A DNA stretch of 33,040 bases from Dechloromonas denitrificans (lineage in GTDB: Bacteria; Pseudomonadota; Gammaproteobacteria; Burkholderiales; Rhodocyclaceae), in the NCBI RefSeq assembly GCF_001551835.1, contig NZ_LODL01000021.1, positions 69,660-102,699 on the forward strand, given 5' to 3'. Made by a program: the position numbers and the translations under genes. The number at the start of each line of letters is the position of its first letter. Within the stretch, counting starts at the first letter, position 1. Under the pieces are notes generated by a model that was not told the DNA's origin, ran no database searches, and saw only the letters and a list, made by a program, of their open reading frames with translations. Of the stretch, positions 24,000 to 31,023 are shown piece after piece.

Positions 24000-24776
24000 A
24001 TGTTTCGTAAATTCCGCATTCTGCTCCTGCTCCTCGTCCTCGCCACCGTCGGCCTCAGTGCCTGGCGCGCCAACAGCCGGCTGACGGCGTGGGAAGACAG
24101 TGTGCACGTCGCGATCTACCCGATTGCCGCCGACGACTCGCCGGCCACGGCCCGCTTCGTTGGCGAACTGAACAACGACAGCTTTGCCGAGATCGGCGAA
24201 TGGCTGCAGGAAGAAAGCAAACGCTATGAGCGTGCCGTGCTGCAGCCGGTGATGCTGCACCTCGCCCCGGTTCTCAACGAAAAGCCGCCCTTGCCACCCA
24301 AGCCGGGCAGCGCCCTCGACATCCTGCAATGGAGCCTGCAGCTGCGCTGGTGGGCGAGCCGGCACGACGCCATCGCCGGGCCGAAACCGCAGGTCCGCCT
24401 CTTCGTGCTCTTCCACGACCCCGAGCGGACAGCCATGCTGCCCCACTCGACCGGCCTCAGCAAAGGCCAGCTCGGCGTCATCCACGCCTTCGCCAGCCGC
24501 CAGCAGCGCAAACAGAATCTGGTGGTGATCGCTCACGAACTGCTGCACACCTTCGGTGCCAGCGACAAGTACGACCCGGCGACACTGCAGCCGATCTACC
24601 CGCAGGGCTACGCCGAGCCGCAACGGCAGCCCCGCCTGCCACAAGTCTTCGCCGAAATCATGGGCGGCCGCACGCCGCTCGCGGCCGGCGAGTCCGAAAT
24701 CCCGGCCAGCCTGGCCGAGACCCTGATCGGCCGCGAAACGGCACAGGAAATCGGATTGCTGCGGTCGACACCCTGA
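24000..24776 (+). CDS. Membrane-anchored HExxH metalloprotease-like protein
   Basis: A 258-residue protein with an N-terminal membrane or signal helix (ILLLLLVLATVGLSAW). The zinc motif HELLHTFGASDKYD (about residues 180-193) is a HExxH with a further Asp/His-rich follow-up like metzincin or basic-secretory-type peptidases; the preceding FVLFHDP and GQLGVIHAFA form the upstream strand. I cannot assign a named family with confidence. The start is uncertain: ATG at 24000 gives a normal N-terminus but no ribosome site. The stop codon lies inside dispersed repeat copy G. Divergent from the cyclase gene. Confidence 0.7.
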   Translation: MFRKFRILLLLLVLATVGLSAWRANSRLTAWEDSVHVAIYPIAADDSPATARFVGELNNDSFAEIGEWLQEESKRYERAVLQPVMLHLAPVLNEKPPLPPKPGSALDILQWSLQLRWWASRHDAIAGPKPQVRLFVLFHDPERTAMLPHSTGLSKGQLGVIHAFASRQQRKQNLVVIAHELLHTFGASDKYDPATLQPIYPQGYAEPQRQPRLPQVFAEIMGGRTPLAAGESEIPASLAETLIGRETAQEIGLLRSTP

Positions 24777-24792
24777 AAATGGCAAAAACCGC
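24758..24792 (-). repeat. Dispersed repeat copy G
   Basis: Read on the minus strand: GCGGTTTTTGCCATTTTCAG, then TGTCGACCGCAGC. GCGGT and ACCGC ends can pair. It includes the last codons and TGA (24774-24776) of the protease-like gene. Confidence 0.82.
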
Positions 24793-24900
24793 CGCGACGG
24801 CCTTGCCGCTTGGCAGCCCGGCATAAATAGCGACAATGGCGGACAATGCCGCGGCCCGCATTTCCTGCGCGGACCACTCGTCACGGAGGCTGCCTCGCCA

Positions 24901-25566
24901 GTGCCCAAGCGCACCCTATCCCTGCTCTGTCTGCTGACCCTGCTCGCCGGCCCGGCCACGGCCGACGAATGCGACCAGCTACCGCCGCCCGCCGTCACGC
25001 TGCAGCGGCTCGACGCCCCGCTCGGCATGAACCTGCAGTACGGCTACAAGACCCTGACCAACCTCGGCGCCGAACTCGGCCCGCCCGGCAAGGCGGTGCT
25101 CGGCCTGACCCGGGGCAACGCCATCGTCAAGTTCGAGATCAGGATTCCGGCCTTCATCGCGCCGGGCAGCCGGATGGAGTGCGCCAGCCCGCAGATCAAC
25201 GTGGTCTACGGCTTCAAGCCGATGACGGTCTATGTCGCCCGGGAATTTCCGGCCGGCAGTTGCGCCTACAAGGAGATTTACGAGCACGAGCTGCGCCACG
25301 TCAAAACCTACCAGGACCACCTCGCCAGCATCGAGAAAGACATCGCCGCGACGCTGAGCAAACGCTTCGCCACCGGCGGCCCGTGGCGCGGCCCGGTCGG
25401 CGAAACCCGGGCTCGCCTGCAGGACGAACTCGACAATCGCTGGCTGCCCTACATCAGCCGCGAAATATCCCGCGTCAAGACGGCCCAGGCCCTGATCGAC
25501 ACGGCGGAAGAATACGCCCGCGTCGCCGAGAGCTGCGACGGCGAAATCAAGCGGAAAATCCGCTAG
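24901..25566 (+). CDS. Exported HExxH protein, DUF922-like
   Basis: A 221-residue protein with a signal peptide (LSLLCLLTLLAGPATA) and mature domain containing YEHELRHVKTYQDHL (near residue 137), a HExxH motif with a third His, as in the DUF922 family of predicted zinc proteases. Strand-rich part before it contains CASPQINVVYGFKPMTVYVAREF; the tail is helical. Cys residues at C22, C98, C121 and C213 (approximate) suggest disulfides and periplasmic location. The GTG at 24901 has GGAGG upstream. No sequence relation to the preceding protease-like gene is obvious. Confidence 0.75.
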   Translation: MPKRTLSLLCLLTLLAGPATADECDQLPPPAVTLQRLDAPLGMNLQYGYKTLTNLGAELGPPGKAVLGLTRGNAIVKFEIRIPAFIAPGSRMECASPQINVVYGFKPMTVYVAREFPAGSCAYKEIYEHELRHVKTYQDHLASIEKDIAATLSKRFATGGPWRGPVGETRARLQDELDNRWLPYISREISRVKTAQALIDTAEEYARVAESCDGEIKRKIR

Positions 25567-25578
25567 CGACAGCGCCAT

Positions 25579-25851
25579 TCAACGGTCCCGCGCCAGATAG
25601 AGCGCCACCGCGATCACCCCGGCCGCCAGCAGGCCACTCCACAGCACGATGCCGATCGCCACGCCCCAGCCGGCGACGCAGGGCAGCAGGGCCAGGCCGA
25701 GCAGCAACCAGCCGGCGCCGCGCCACCAGTGCAGCACGCCGGCCGCCGGCGGGTGCCGGAAAACCGCCTGGAAATGGCGCGCCATGCCCAGCGCCAGACC
25801 GGCCATGCCGGCGACGATCAGCAACAAGGCCACAATAAAGAGCAGCGTCAT
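25579..25851 (-). CDS. DUF3325 family small membrane protein
   Basis: A 90-residue protein with three hydrophobic segments (LLFIVALLLIVAGMAGLALGMA, GWLLLGLALLPCVAGWG, AIGIVLWSGLLAAGVIAVALYLA) and the conserved HFQAVF and LHWWRGAGW stretches. DUF3325 proteins appear next to PepSY-TM proteins in siderophore loci; function is undefined. Its ATG overlaps the stop of the PepSY gene (25848-25851), so the two are coupled. Last gene of the receptor operon. Confidence 0.85.
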   Translation of the reverse strand: MTLLFIVALLLIVAGMAGLALGMARHFQAVFRHPPAAGVLHWWRGAGWLLLGLALLPCVAGWGVAIGIVLWSGLLAAGVIAVALYLARDR

Positions 25852-27311
25852 CGCTCTGTCTCCCTTCCGAAGAATCGCCAGCCGATCAGCAGCAGCAAGC
25901 CGCCGAGCAGCACGGCAGCCAGATCGAAGCCCTGGCGCATGACATCCGGCCCGCCGCCGGTGAACTGGTCGAGCGGCAGGATCAGCACGGCAAGCAGCCC
26001 GGCCAGCATGAACTGCTCGCGCCACGCCGCCCAACCGCACCAGCCGGCATGGGCCAGCGCCGCCGCCCAGACCGCGAAAAAGGCGACGACCTCGTAGCCG
26101 GCCCGGCCATCCAGCGCCACCGGCAGCAGCCGGTTGCTCCAGAAATAGCCGAGACAGGCGAGCAGGCCGCCGCTGACCGAGGCGATGCCGAATGCTTCCA
26201 GCCAGCGCTGGCTGCGCCCGGCGCCATGCCGCTGGCGGCGCTTGCGCAGGAAAAGCACGGTGCCGGCCGCCATCATCGCCGCGCCGAGCAAGCCGGAAAT
26301 AAAATACAGCCAGCGCAGCGCCGAACCGCCGAAATGCACGACATGCAGGCCGACCTGTGCCCGGTAGGCGTAGGCCATCAGGTTCCAGTCCACCTGTTTG
26401 CCGAATACTTCGCCGCTCACCGCATCGAAGGTGACGTGGTCGGCCACCGCCGACAGCCGGTCGTTGACGTGGCGATAGGCCTGGACCAGGCCGTTGCGGT
26501 CGGCGGGATGGCGGATCAGCAGGTTGCTGATCGTGCCCGCCCCCAGTTCGCGCTCGGCGGCGGCGAGGTGCTCGGCCAGCGGCAGCAACTGGCCCGCTTC
26601 GCGGCTCGCCTTGCGCTCGAAGGATTTCAGCACCTCGGCTCGGTTGGCGCGCGGCTTGCTGTCGTAGAGCGCGTAGGTGGCGGCCGGCATGAAGGCTTCG
26701 GCGAGGATGACGACCCCGGTGTAGGTGATCATCAGCAGGAAGGGCAAGGTCGCGACGCCGACCAGGTTATGGACGTCGAGCCAGGCCCGGCGGCGGTTGG
26801 CACGCGGCCGCAGGGTGAAGAAGTCGCGCAGGATACGGTGATGGATCAGGACGCCGGAAACCAACGCCGCCAGCATGAAGATGCCGACGGCGCCGACGAT
26901 CCACTTGCCCGGCGCTTCGAGCAGCAGCTCGGCGTGCAGGTCGGTGAAGAAATGCCCGCCCGTCGTCGCCCGCACCTGCAGCGGCTGACCACTGACGGCA
27001 TCGAGGGTTTCTTCCTGCAGGGCGCGCGGGTTCTTGCCCCAGCCGATACCGATGCTCGGCGCCCGCTCAGTGGGCAGGCGCAGCCGCCAGACGGCGGACT
27101 CGGCCCCGACCTGGCGCAGGCGGGCCTCGCCGAGTATGGCTGCGGTCGACTGTGAAAAATCGGCAAATTTCACTTCCGGCCGCATCCAGTGACTGATTTC
27201 CGGCTCGAAGACAGCCAGGCTGCCGGCGATGAAGATCGGCACCAGCAGCCACGAAAAGACCATGCCGCCCCAGGCATGCAGCCCGAGCAGCGCCTTGCCG
27301 AGCGCATTCAT
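25848..27311 (-). CDS. PepSY-associated TM protein (siderophore-iron reductase-like)
   Basis: A 487-residue inner-membrane protein of the PepSY_TM family (PiuB/FpvG-like). It opens LLGLHAWGGMVFSWLLVPIFIAGSLAVFEPEISHWM; periplasmic PepSY-like stretches contain QEETLDAVSGQPLQV and VTFDAVSGEVFGKQV; further helices carry His residues (LIHHRIL, LDVHNLVG, LHVVHFGG) that could hold heme. Members are thought to reduce ferric siderophores in the periplasm. The ATG at 27311 overlaps the DUF3649 stop and the stop overlaps the DUF3325 start. A stretch near residue 50 (KFADFSQSTAA) is coded by dispersed repeat copy I. Confidence 0.92.
   Translation of the reverse strand: MNALGKALLGLHAWGGMVFSWLLVPIFIAGSLAVFEPEISHWMRPEVKFADFSQSTAAILGEARLRQVGAESAVWRLRLPTERAPSIGIGWGKNPRALQEETLDAVSGQPLQVRATTGGHFFTDLHAELLLEAPGKWIVGAVGIFMLAALVSGVLIHHRILRDFFTLRPRANRRRAWLDVHNLVGVATLPFLLMITYTGVVILAEAFMPAATYALYDSKPRANRAEVLKSFERKASREAGQLLPLAEHLAAAERELGAGTISNLLIRHPADRNGLVQAYRHVNDRLSAVADHVTFDAVSGEVFGKQVDWNLMAYAYRAQVGLHVVHFGGSALRWLYFISGLLGAAMMAAGTVLFLRKRRQRHGAGRSQRWLEAFGIASVSGGLLACLGYFWSNRLLPVALDGRAGYEVVAFFAVWAAALAHAGWCGWAAWREQFMLAGLLAVLILPLDQFTGGGPDVMRQGFDLAAVLLGGLLLLIGWRFFGRETER
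27138..27170 (-). repeat. Dispersed repeat copy I (intragenic)
   Basis: Read on the minus strand: AAATTTGCCGATTTTTCACA, then GTCGACCGCAGCC. It is inside the PepSY gene and read as KFADFSQSTAA, the same frame as copy F. Confidence 0.7.
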
Positions 27312-27580
27312 GCCAGCCACCCGACCAAGGCGATGGCGGCCGCCCAGAGCAGCGGCCAGCCCAGCGCCCGCCAGGCCGACGGGCTGACGAAAGCCCAAAG
27401 CAGGACGCCGACAAAAGGCAGCGGCGCCAACTGCCCGGTCAGGTACCAGACGGTGGCCTTTTCATACGGCAGCCAGCTGCACAACAGGTAGAAAATCGCC
27501 CAGCACAGGGCGTAGCCGCCGAGCGCGGCGGCCAGGATGCGCAGGCACAGGTGAGCCGTGTCAGCGGAAAGGAAAGGCAT
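27308..27580 (-). CDS. DUF3649 family small membrane protein
   Basis: A 90-residue inner-membrane protein with three hydrophobic segments (LRILAAALGGYALCWAIFYLL, LAPLPFVGVLLWAFV, WPLLWAAAIALVGWLA). The block YALCWAIFYLLCSWLPYEKATVWYLTGQLA is typical of DUF3649, known from iron-transport loci. I chose the ATG at 27580 with GGGAA upstream; ATGs at 27592 and further up lack a ribosome site. The stop overlaps the PepSY start by 4 bases. Confidence 0.85.
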   Translation of the reverse strand: MPFLSADTAHLCLRILAAALGGYALCWAIFYLLCSWLPYEKATVWYLTGQLAPLPFVGVLLWAFVSPSAWRALGWPLLWAAAIALVGWLA

Positions 27581-27603
27581 GGAAATTCCCATTGAACGTG
27601 CCG

Positions 27604-27632
27604 AAAAACGCAAAAGCCCCCGGCTACCGGGC
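27604..27632 (-). terminator. Weak terminator-like hairpin after the receptor gene
   Basis: Read on the minus strand: CCGG-TAG-CCGG with flanking G/C pairs, followed by CTTTTGCGTTTTT. It lies between the receptor and DUF3649 genes and may reduce read-through, giving more receptor than downstream message. Confidence 0.45.
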
Positions 27633-27668
27633 AAATGCCGTTCAGTTAAGGCGATGATTCTTGAGCTT

Positions 27669-27736
27669 GTCGTTCCCGCGCAGGCGGGAACCCAGTCAGC
27701 GCCTGGCCCCTGGATTCCCGCCTGCGCGGGAATGAC
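27669..27736. repeat. Paired REP-like palindromes
   Basis: Two copies in inverted order: GTCGTTCCCGCGCAGGCGGG (27669-27688) with AACCCAG, and CTGGATTCCCGCCTGCGCGG with GAATGAC ending at 27736. Each is itself a hairpin (TTCCCGC.../GCGGGAA) and together they form a larger one. This GTCATTCCCGC-type repeat is widespread in proteobacteria. It lies directly after the receptor gene. Confidence 0.88.
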
Positions 27737-27760
27737 ATTTTTGAATAGATCAGCGTTTCC

Positions 27761-29755
27761 TTAGAACTTCCAGCTCAGGTCGAGGCGAACGTCGCGGCCC
27801 GGTTCGGCATAGCCGTAATAAACCGTGCTGCCGGCGTTGTTCAGGTAAGCGTAGGTGCCCTGATCGTAGTAGAACTTGTCGAACAGGTTGCGCACGCTGA
27901 AGGTGACTCGCACCCGGTCCTTGCCGAGCGGCTGCCAGTTGGCGTAGATGTCATGCACCGCGTAGCCGTCCTTCGACTTCTCGACCTTCGACATGTCGGT
28001 GTACTTGTGCTCCTCGACCAGGCGGCTGGTCCAGCCGAGATCGAGATTCCACGCCGCGATGTCGTAGCCGAGATTGAGGTTCCAGCTACGCCCGGTCGAC
28101 ACGCCGAGGCCGTCATTGATTTCGCCCAGGTCGTAGCCGTTCAGCTTGGGCTTGGCATAGGCGACGCCGGCGCCGACGCGGAAGGCGCCGCTGCGCCAGC
28201 CGCCGCCCAGTTCGTAGCCCTTGGAGACCATGTCGCCGACATTGGTGATCGAAGTGCCGCTGCCGGTCGTGATGAAGTCCTCGATGTTCAACCGGAAGAC
28301 GGAACCTTTCAGGCTCCACGGGCCGCTGCCGTAGTTGAAGCTGAGTTCGTAGTTGCTGGCCTTTTCTTCCTTCAGATTGGGGTCGTTCTTCCAGGTCGTG
28401 CTATCGATATAGAAGGCCTCCTTCAGGCCGGCCCCGCGCATCGTCCGCGAGGCGGCGGCGCGGAAGCTGAGCGCCTCGGTCGCCAGCCAGGTCAGGCTGC
28501 CGTTCGGGCTCAGGCCGTTGCTGGAGAAATCCTGGTTGTGGTTGTCGGTGTAGCTGTACCAGTCGTAACGGGCGCCGGCGCCGATGATGAACTGCTTGGC
28601 GAGCGGCAGGCTGCCTTCGAGGAAAAGACCGCTGACGCCGCTTTCCTCGTGGCCGGTACTGGTTTTGTCGACGCGCCGGGAATTGATCGCGTTCGACTCG
28701 AAACGATGATGATTCAGGCCGTAGCGGACGGTCGCCTCGCCCAGCTTCGAGGTCAGCAACAGGTTGGCGCCCTGGGCATCGATCTGTTCGCCCCAGGTGT
28801 AGCCGGCCGGCTTGTTGAAGCGGGCCTGCGCGGTCGGCGTCGTCCGCTCGACCGTCATCTGGTCCGAGAAAACATTCAACTCGATGGCCGGCGCACTGCC
28901 GTTGCCATCGTAACGATAGGTCGCGGTCAGCGTGTCGCGCTCGCTCTTCTGCGGCATCGCCGGGCCATTGTTGGCGCCCAGCCCCCACATGTTCGGGCGC
29001 AGGAAGCGGACGCCTTCGTCCTGTACGCTCTGGTAGCCGACCGCCAGGCTATGCCCCGGCGCCATCCGCCAGTTGAACTTGGCCAGCCCGCTCTTCTGCG
29101 TCGAGCCGCTGTTGACTTGCGTCTTGCCGTTGCCGTCCTGGTAGTCGTCGGTATTGATGCGGTTGCCGGAAAGCAGGAAATCGAAATCGTCGCCGGCCAG
29201 GCCGTACACCGACGCGCCGAAGCGCTCGCCCTCATTCGAGGAAACGCCGCCGCGGACGATACCGCCCAGCTTCTGGTCCGCTCGCAGCAGGTCGCGGCCA
29301 TCCTTGGTCGTCATGCGCAGCGAACCGGCCAGTGCGCCCGGCCCGGCACTGGCCGCCGAACTGCCACGATCCAGTTCGATCTGCTTGATCAGGTCGGGAT
29401 CGATCATCAGCCGCGACTGGTGATGGAAGGCCCGGCCGGTCTGCAGCGCACCGTCGAGCGTCGTGCTCAGCATCGAATCCTCGACGCCGCGCACATAGAT
29501 TTTCTGGGCAATCGCCGGCCCGCCGCCGACCGTGACACCCGGCTCGTCCTGCAGCACTTCGCGCAGATTGCGCGCCGCCCGCTGCTCGATCGCCTCGCTC
29601 AAAATGACCGAAGTCGCTTCCGGCACCTGCTTCTCGCTGACCACCATCGGGGCCAGCGTCGGCTCCTCGGCGGCCACCGCCGACAGCGAGAAAACCCCCA
29701 ACAAAGCCAGCGCGATCGGCTTGATGCGCGGCATACCTTTTCCTACTGACTGCAT
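27761..29755 (-). CDS. TonB-dependent outer-membrane receptor (siderophore/heme type)
   Basis: A 664-residue receptor. The signal peptide (PIALALLGVFSLSAVAA) is followed by LAPMVVSEKQV (TonB-box-like), the plug (LREVLQDEPGVTVGGG, KIYVRGVEDSMLSTTLDG, IKQIELDRGSSAASAGPGAL) and a barrel ending DLSWKF with terminal Phe. DPNLKEEKASNYELSF matches the NPNL region of heme/siderophore receptors, but FRAP is replaced by RTMRGAG. Starts at 29755 (AGGGGG upstream) or 29734 (AGGA upstream) are both plausible. It heads the DUF3649-PepSY-DUF3325 operon and is divergent from an AraC-type regulator, which favours a ferric-siderophore substrate. Confidence 0.92.
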   Translation of the reverse strand: MQSVGKGMPRIKPIALALLGVFSLSAVAAEEPTLAPMVVSEKQVPEATSVILSEAIEQRAARNLREVLQDEPGVTVGGGPAIAQKIYVRGVEDSMLSTTLDGALQTGRAFHHQSRLMIDPDLIKQIELDRGSSAASAGPGALAGSLRMTTKDGRDLLRADQKLGGIVRGGVSSNEGERFGASVYGLAGDDFDFLLSGNRINTDDYQDGNGKTQVNSGSTQKSGLAKFNWRMAPGHSLAVGYQSVQDEGVRFLRPNMWGLGANNGPAMPQKSERDTLTATYRYDGNGSAPAIELNVFSDQMTVERTTPTAQARFNKPAGYTWGEQIDAQGANLLLTSKLGEATVRYGLNHHRFESNAINSRRVDKTSTGHEESGVSGLFLEGSLPLAKQFIIGAGARYDWYSYTDNHNQDFSSNGLSPNGSLTWLATEALSFRAAASRTMRGAGLKEAFYIDSTTWKNDPNLKEEKASNYELSFNYGSGPWSLKGSVFRLNIEDFITTGSGTSITNVGDMVSKGYELGGGWRSGAFRVGAGVAYAKPKLNGYDLGEINDGLGVSTGRSWNLNLGYDIAAWNLDLGWTSRLVEEHKYTDMSKVEKSKDGYAVHDIYANWQPLGKDRVRVTFSVRNLFDKFYYDQGTYAYLNNAGSTVYYGYAEPGRDVRLDLSWKF

Positions 29756-29803
29756 GCGAAACCCCCTGAAATGCAAACGCCGTTAAAAACCCGGCGGTCA
29801 ATT

Positions 29804-29824
29804 GCGAATAGTTTTCATTTGTAA
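29804..29824. promoter_or_regulatory. Fur-box-like site between receptor and AraC regulator
   Basis: GCGAATAGTTTTCATTTGTA is AT-rich and matches the Fur core less well (TTTTCATT for TTCTCATT). It sits midway between the divergent start codons at 29755 and 29882, so it could control both. Confidence 0.5.
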
Positions 29825-29881
29825 CAAAGGGCGCTAGTATCGCAAAAACCTCCGAATCATTTGTTTGCGGGAACAACGAAG

Positions 29882-30895
29882 ATGTTTGCTGCCAAGAAAA
29901 TTTACCCACCGCCCTTCCAGCCCGGCCAGCCGGCGCCGCTGCCGTCGACCACGGCCCTCGATCTGGCGATGCTCAGCCAGCGCATCGGGCTCGGCCATCA
30001 GGCGGAAAGCAGGGAGCTGGCGGCCGGCGCGGCCGTCCTCGAAGGCAGCTTTTCGCTGGCCCGGCTGCGCGAAGGATTCTTCCTGCATTGCACCAACATC
30101 ACCCACCTGCACGACATGACTGCCCGCTTCCCGCTGCTCAAGCCCGGCATCAAGGTGCTGCTCAAGCTCGAAGGCAATGCCGAGGTCAGCTTCGGCGGCA
30201 CGCCGCTCCACCTCGACGCCGGCCAGGGGGCCAGCGCGACGCCGCGTGGCGCCGTGGTCACGCTCAGCCAGCCGGAGGATTTCGAACGACGCAGCCGGGC
30301 CGGTACCCACGAGCGCATGGTGGTCATCACCCTGACCGCCGACTGGTTAGCCGCCGCCGGACTCGACCCCGAGCAGTTCACGCCGCACCTGTCGATCCGC
30401 CACTGGCAACCGTCGGCCCGCGCCATCGGCATTGCCGAACAACTGGTCCGGCCGAGCACTTTCGCCGGACCGATGCACGCCCTCTACCAGGAAAGCCGAG
30501 CCCTCGAACTGGTTGCCGAAGCCCTCGCCCAGGCCGACAGCCAGCCGCCGGACATCCCGGCCGGCCTGCACCCGGGCGAATACCAGCGGATCTGCCGCCT
30601 GCAGCAATTCCTCGACAGCGGCGCCGCCAACCATCTCGACATGGCGGCCATCGCCCAGGCCATGGGCTGCAATCCGAACACGCTGCAGCAGCAGTTCCGG
30701 CTGGCTTTCGGCCAGACCATCTTCGACTACCGGCGCGAACGCCGGCTGCAACGGGCCGCCGCCGAACTGCAGCGGAGCGGCATCAGCGTCGCCCGCGCCG
30801 CCGAAATCGCCGGCTACAGCAGCCAGGCCAATTTCTCGACGGCTTTCCGACGCCATTTCGGCGTGGCCCCCAAGCAGGTCCGCCTGAAGATCTAG
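29882..30895 (+). CDS. AraC-family regulator, PchR-like
   Basis: A 337-residue transcription regulator. The C-terminal 100 residues hold two helix-turn-helix units: HLDMAAIAQAMGCNPNTLQQQFRLAFG and ISVARAAEIAGYSSQANFSTAFRRHFG, with the AraC signature ending VAPKQVR. The N-terminal ligand domain has HDMTARFPLLKPGIKVLLKLEGNAEVSFGG, as in PchR-type regulators that respond to ferric siderophores. Being divergent from the receptor operon, it probably activates it when the cognate siderophore is present. The ATG at 29882 was chosen over a TTG at 29861. Confidence 0.92.
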   Translation: MFAAKKIYPPPFQPGQPAPLPSTTALDLAMLSQRIGLGHQAESRELAAGAAVLEGSFSLARLREGFFLHCTNITHLHDMTARFPLLKPGIKVLLKLEGNAEVSFGGTPLHLDAGQGASATPRGAVVTLSQPEDFERRSRAGTHERMVVITLTADWLAAAGLDPEQFTPHLSIRHWQPSARAIGIAEQLVRPSTFAGPMHALYQESRALELVAEALAQADSQPPDIPAGLHPGEYQRICRLQQFLDSGAANHLDMAAIAQAMGCNPNTLQQQFRLAFGQTIFDYRRERRLQRAAAELQRSGISVARAAEIAGYSSQANFSTAFRRHFGVAPKQVRLKI

Positions 30896-30945
30896 GCCGT
30901 CTGAAAATGATCAAGGCATTTTCCGCTTGACCTTCGCCGGCGATT

Positions 30946-30966
30946 AAATAATAATAATTCTCATTA
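30946..30966 (+). promoter_or_regulatory. Fur-box-like site before the DUF2325 gene
   Basis: AAATAATAATAATTCTCATT matches the Fur consensus well (repeats of ATAAT and the TTCTCATT core). It lies about 60 bases before the DUF2325 start codon. Confidence 0.72.
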
Positions 30967-30978
30967 ACAGCAAGCCAA

Positions 30979-30999
30979 CCGGATCTCCGGCCAGCCAGC
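30979..30999 (+). repeat. Shared leader element, copy 2
   Basis: The palindrome CCGGATCTCCGG is followed by CCAGCCAGC; it differs from the element at 18084-18104 only in the two central bases. It lies between the Fur-like site and the ribosome site of the DUF2325 gene. Confidence 0.65.
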
Positions 31000-31023
31000 G
31001 ATTCTTCGCCAAGGAGCTTAGAG

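Noticed and set aside
30903..30923. GAAAATG/CATTTTC hairpin after the AraC gene as a terminator
   Set aside because: The stem is AT-rich with no T-run after it.
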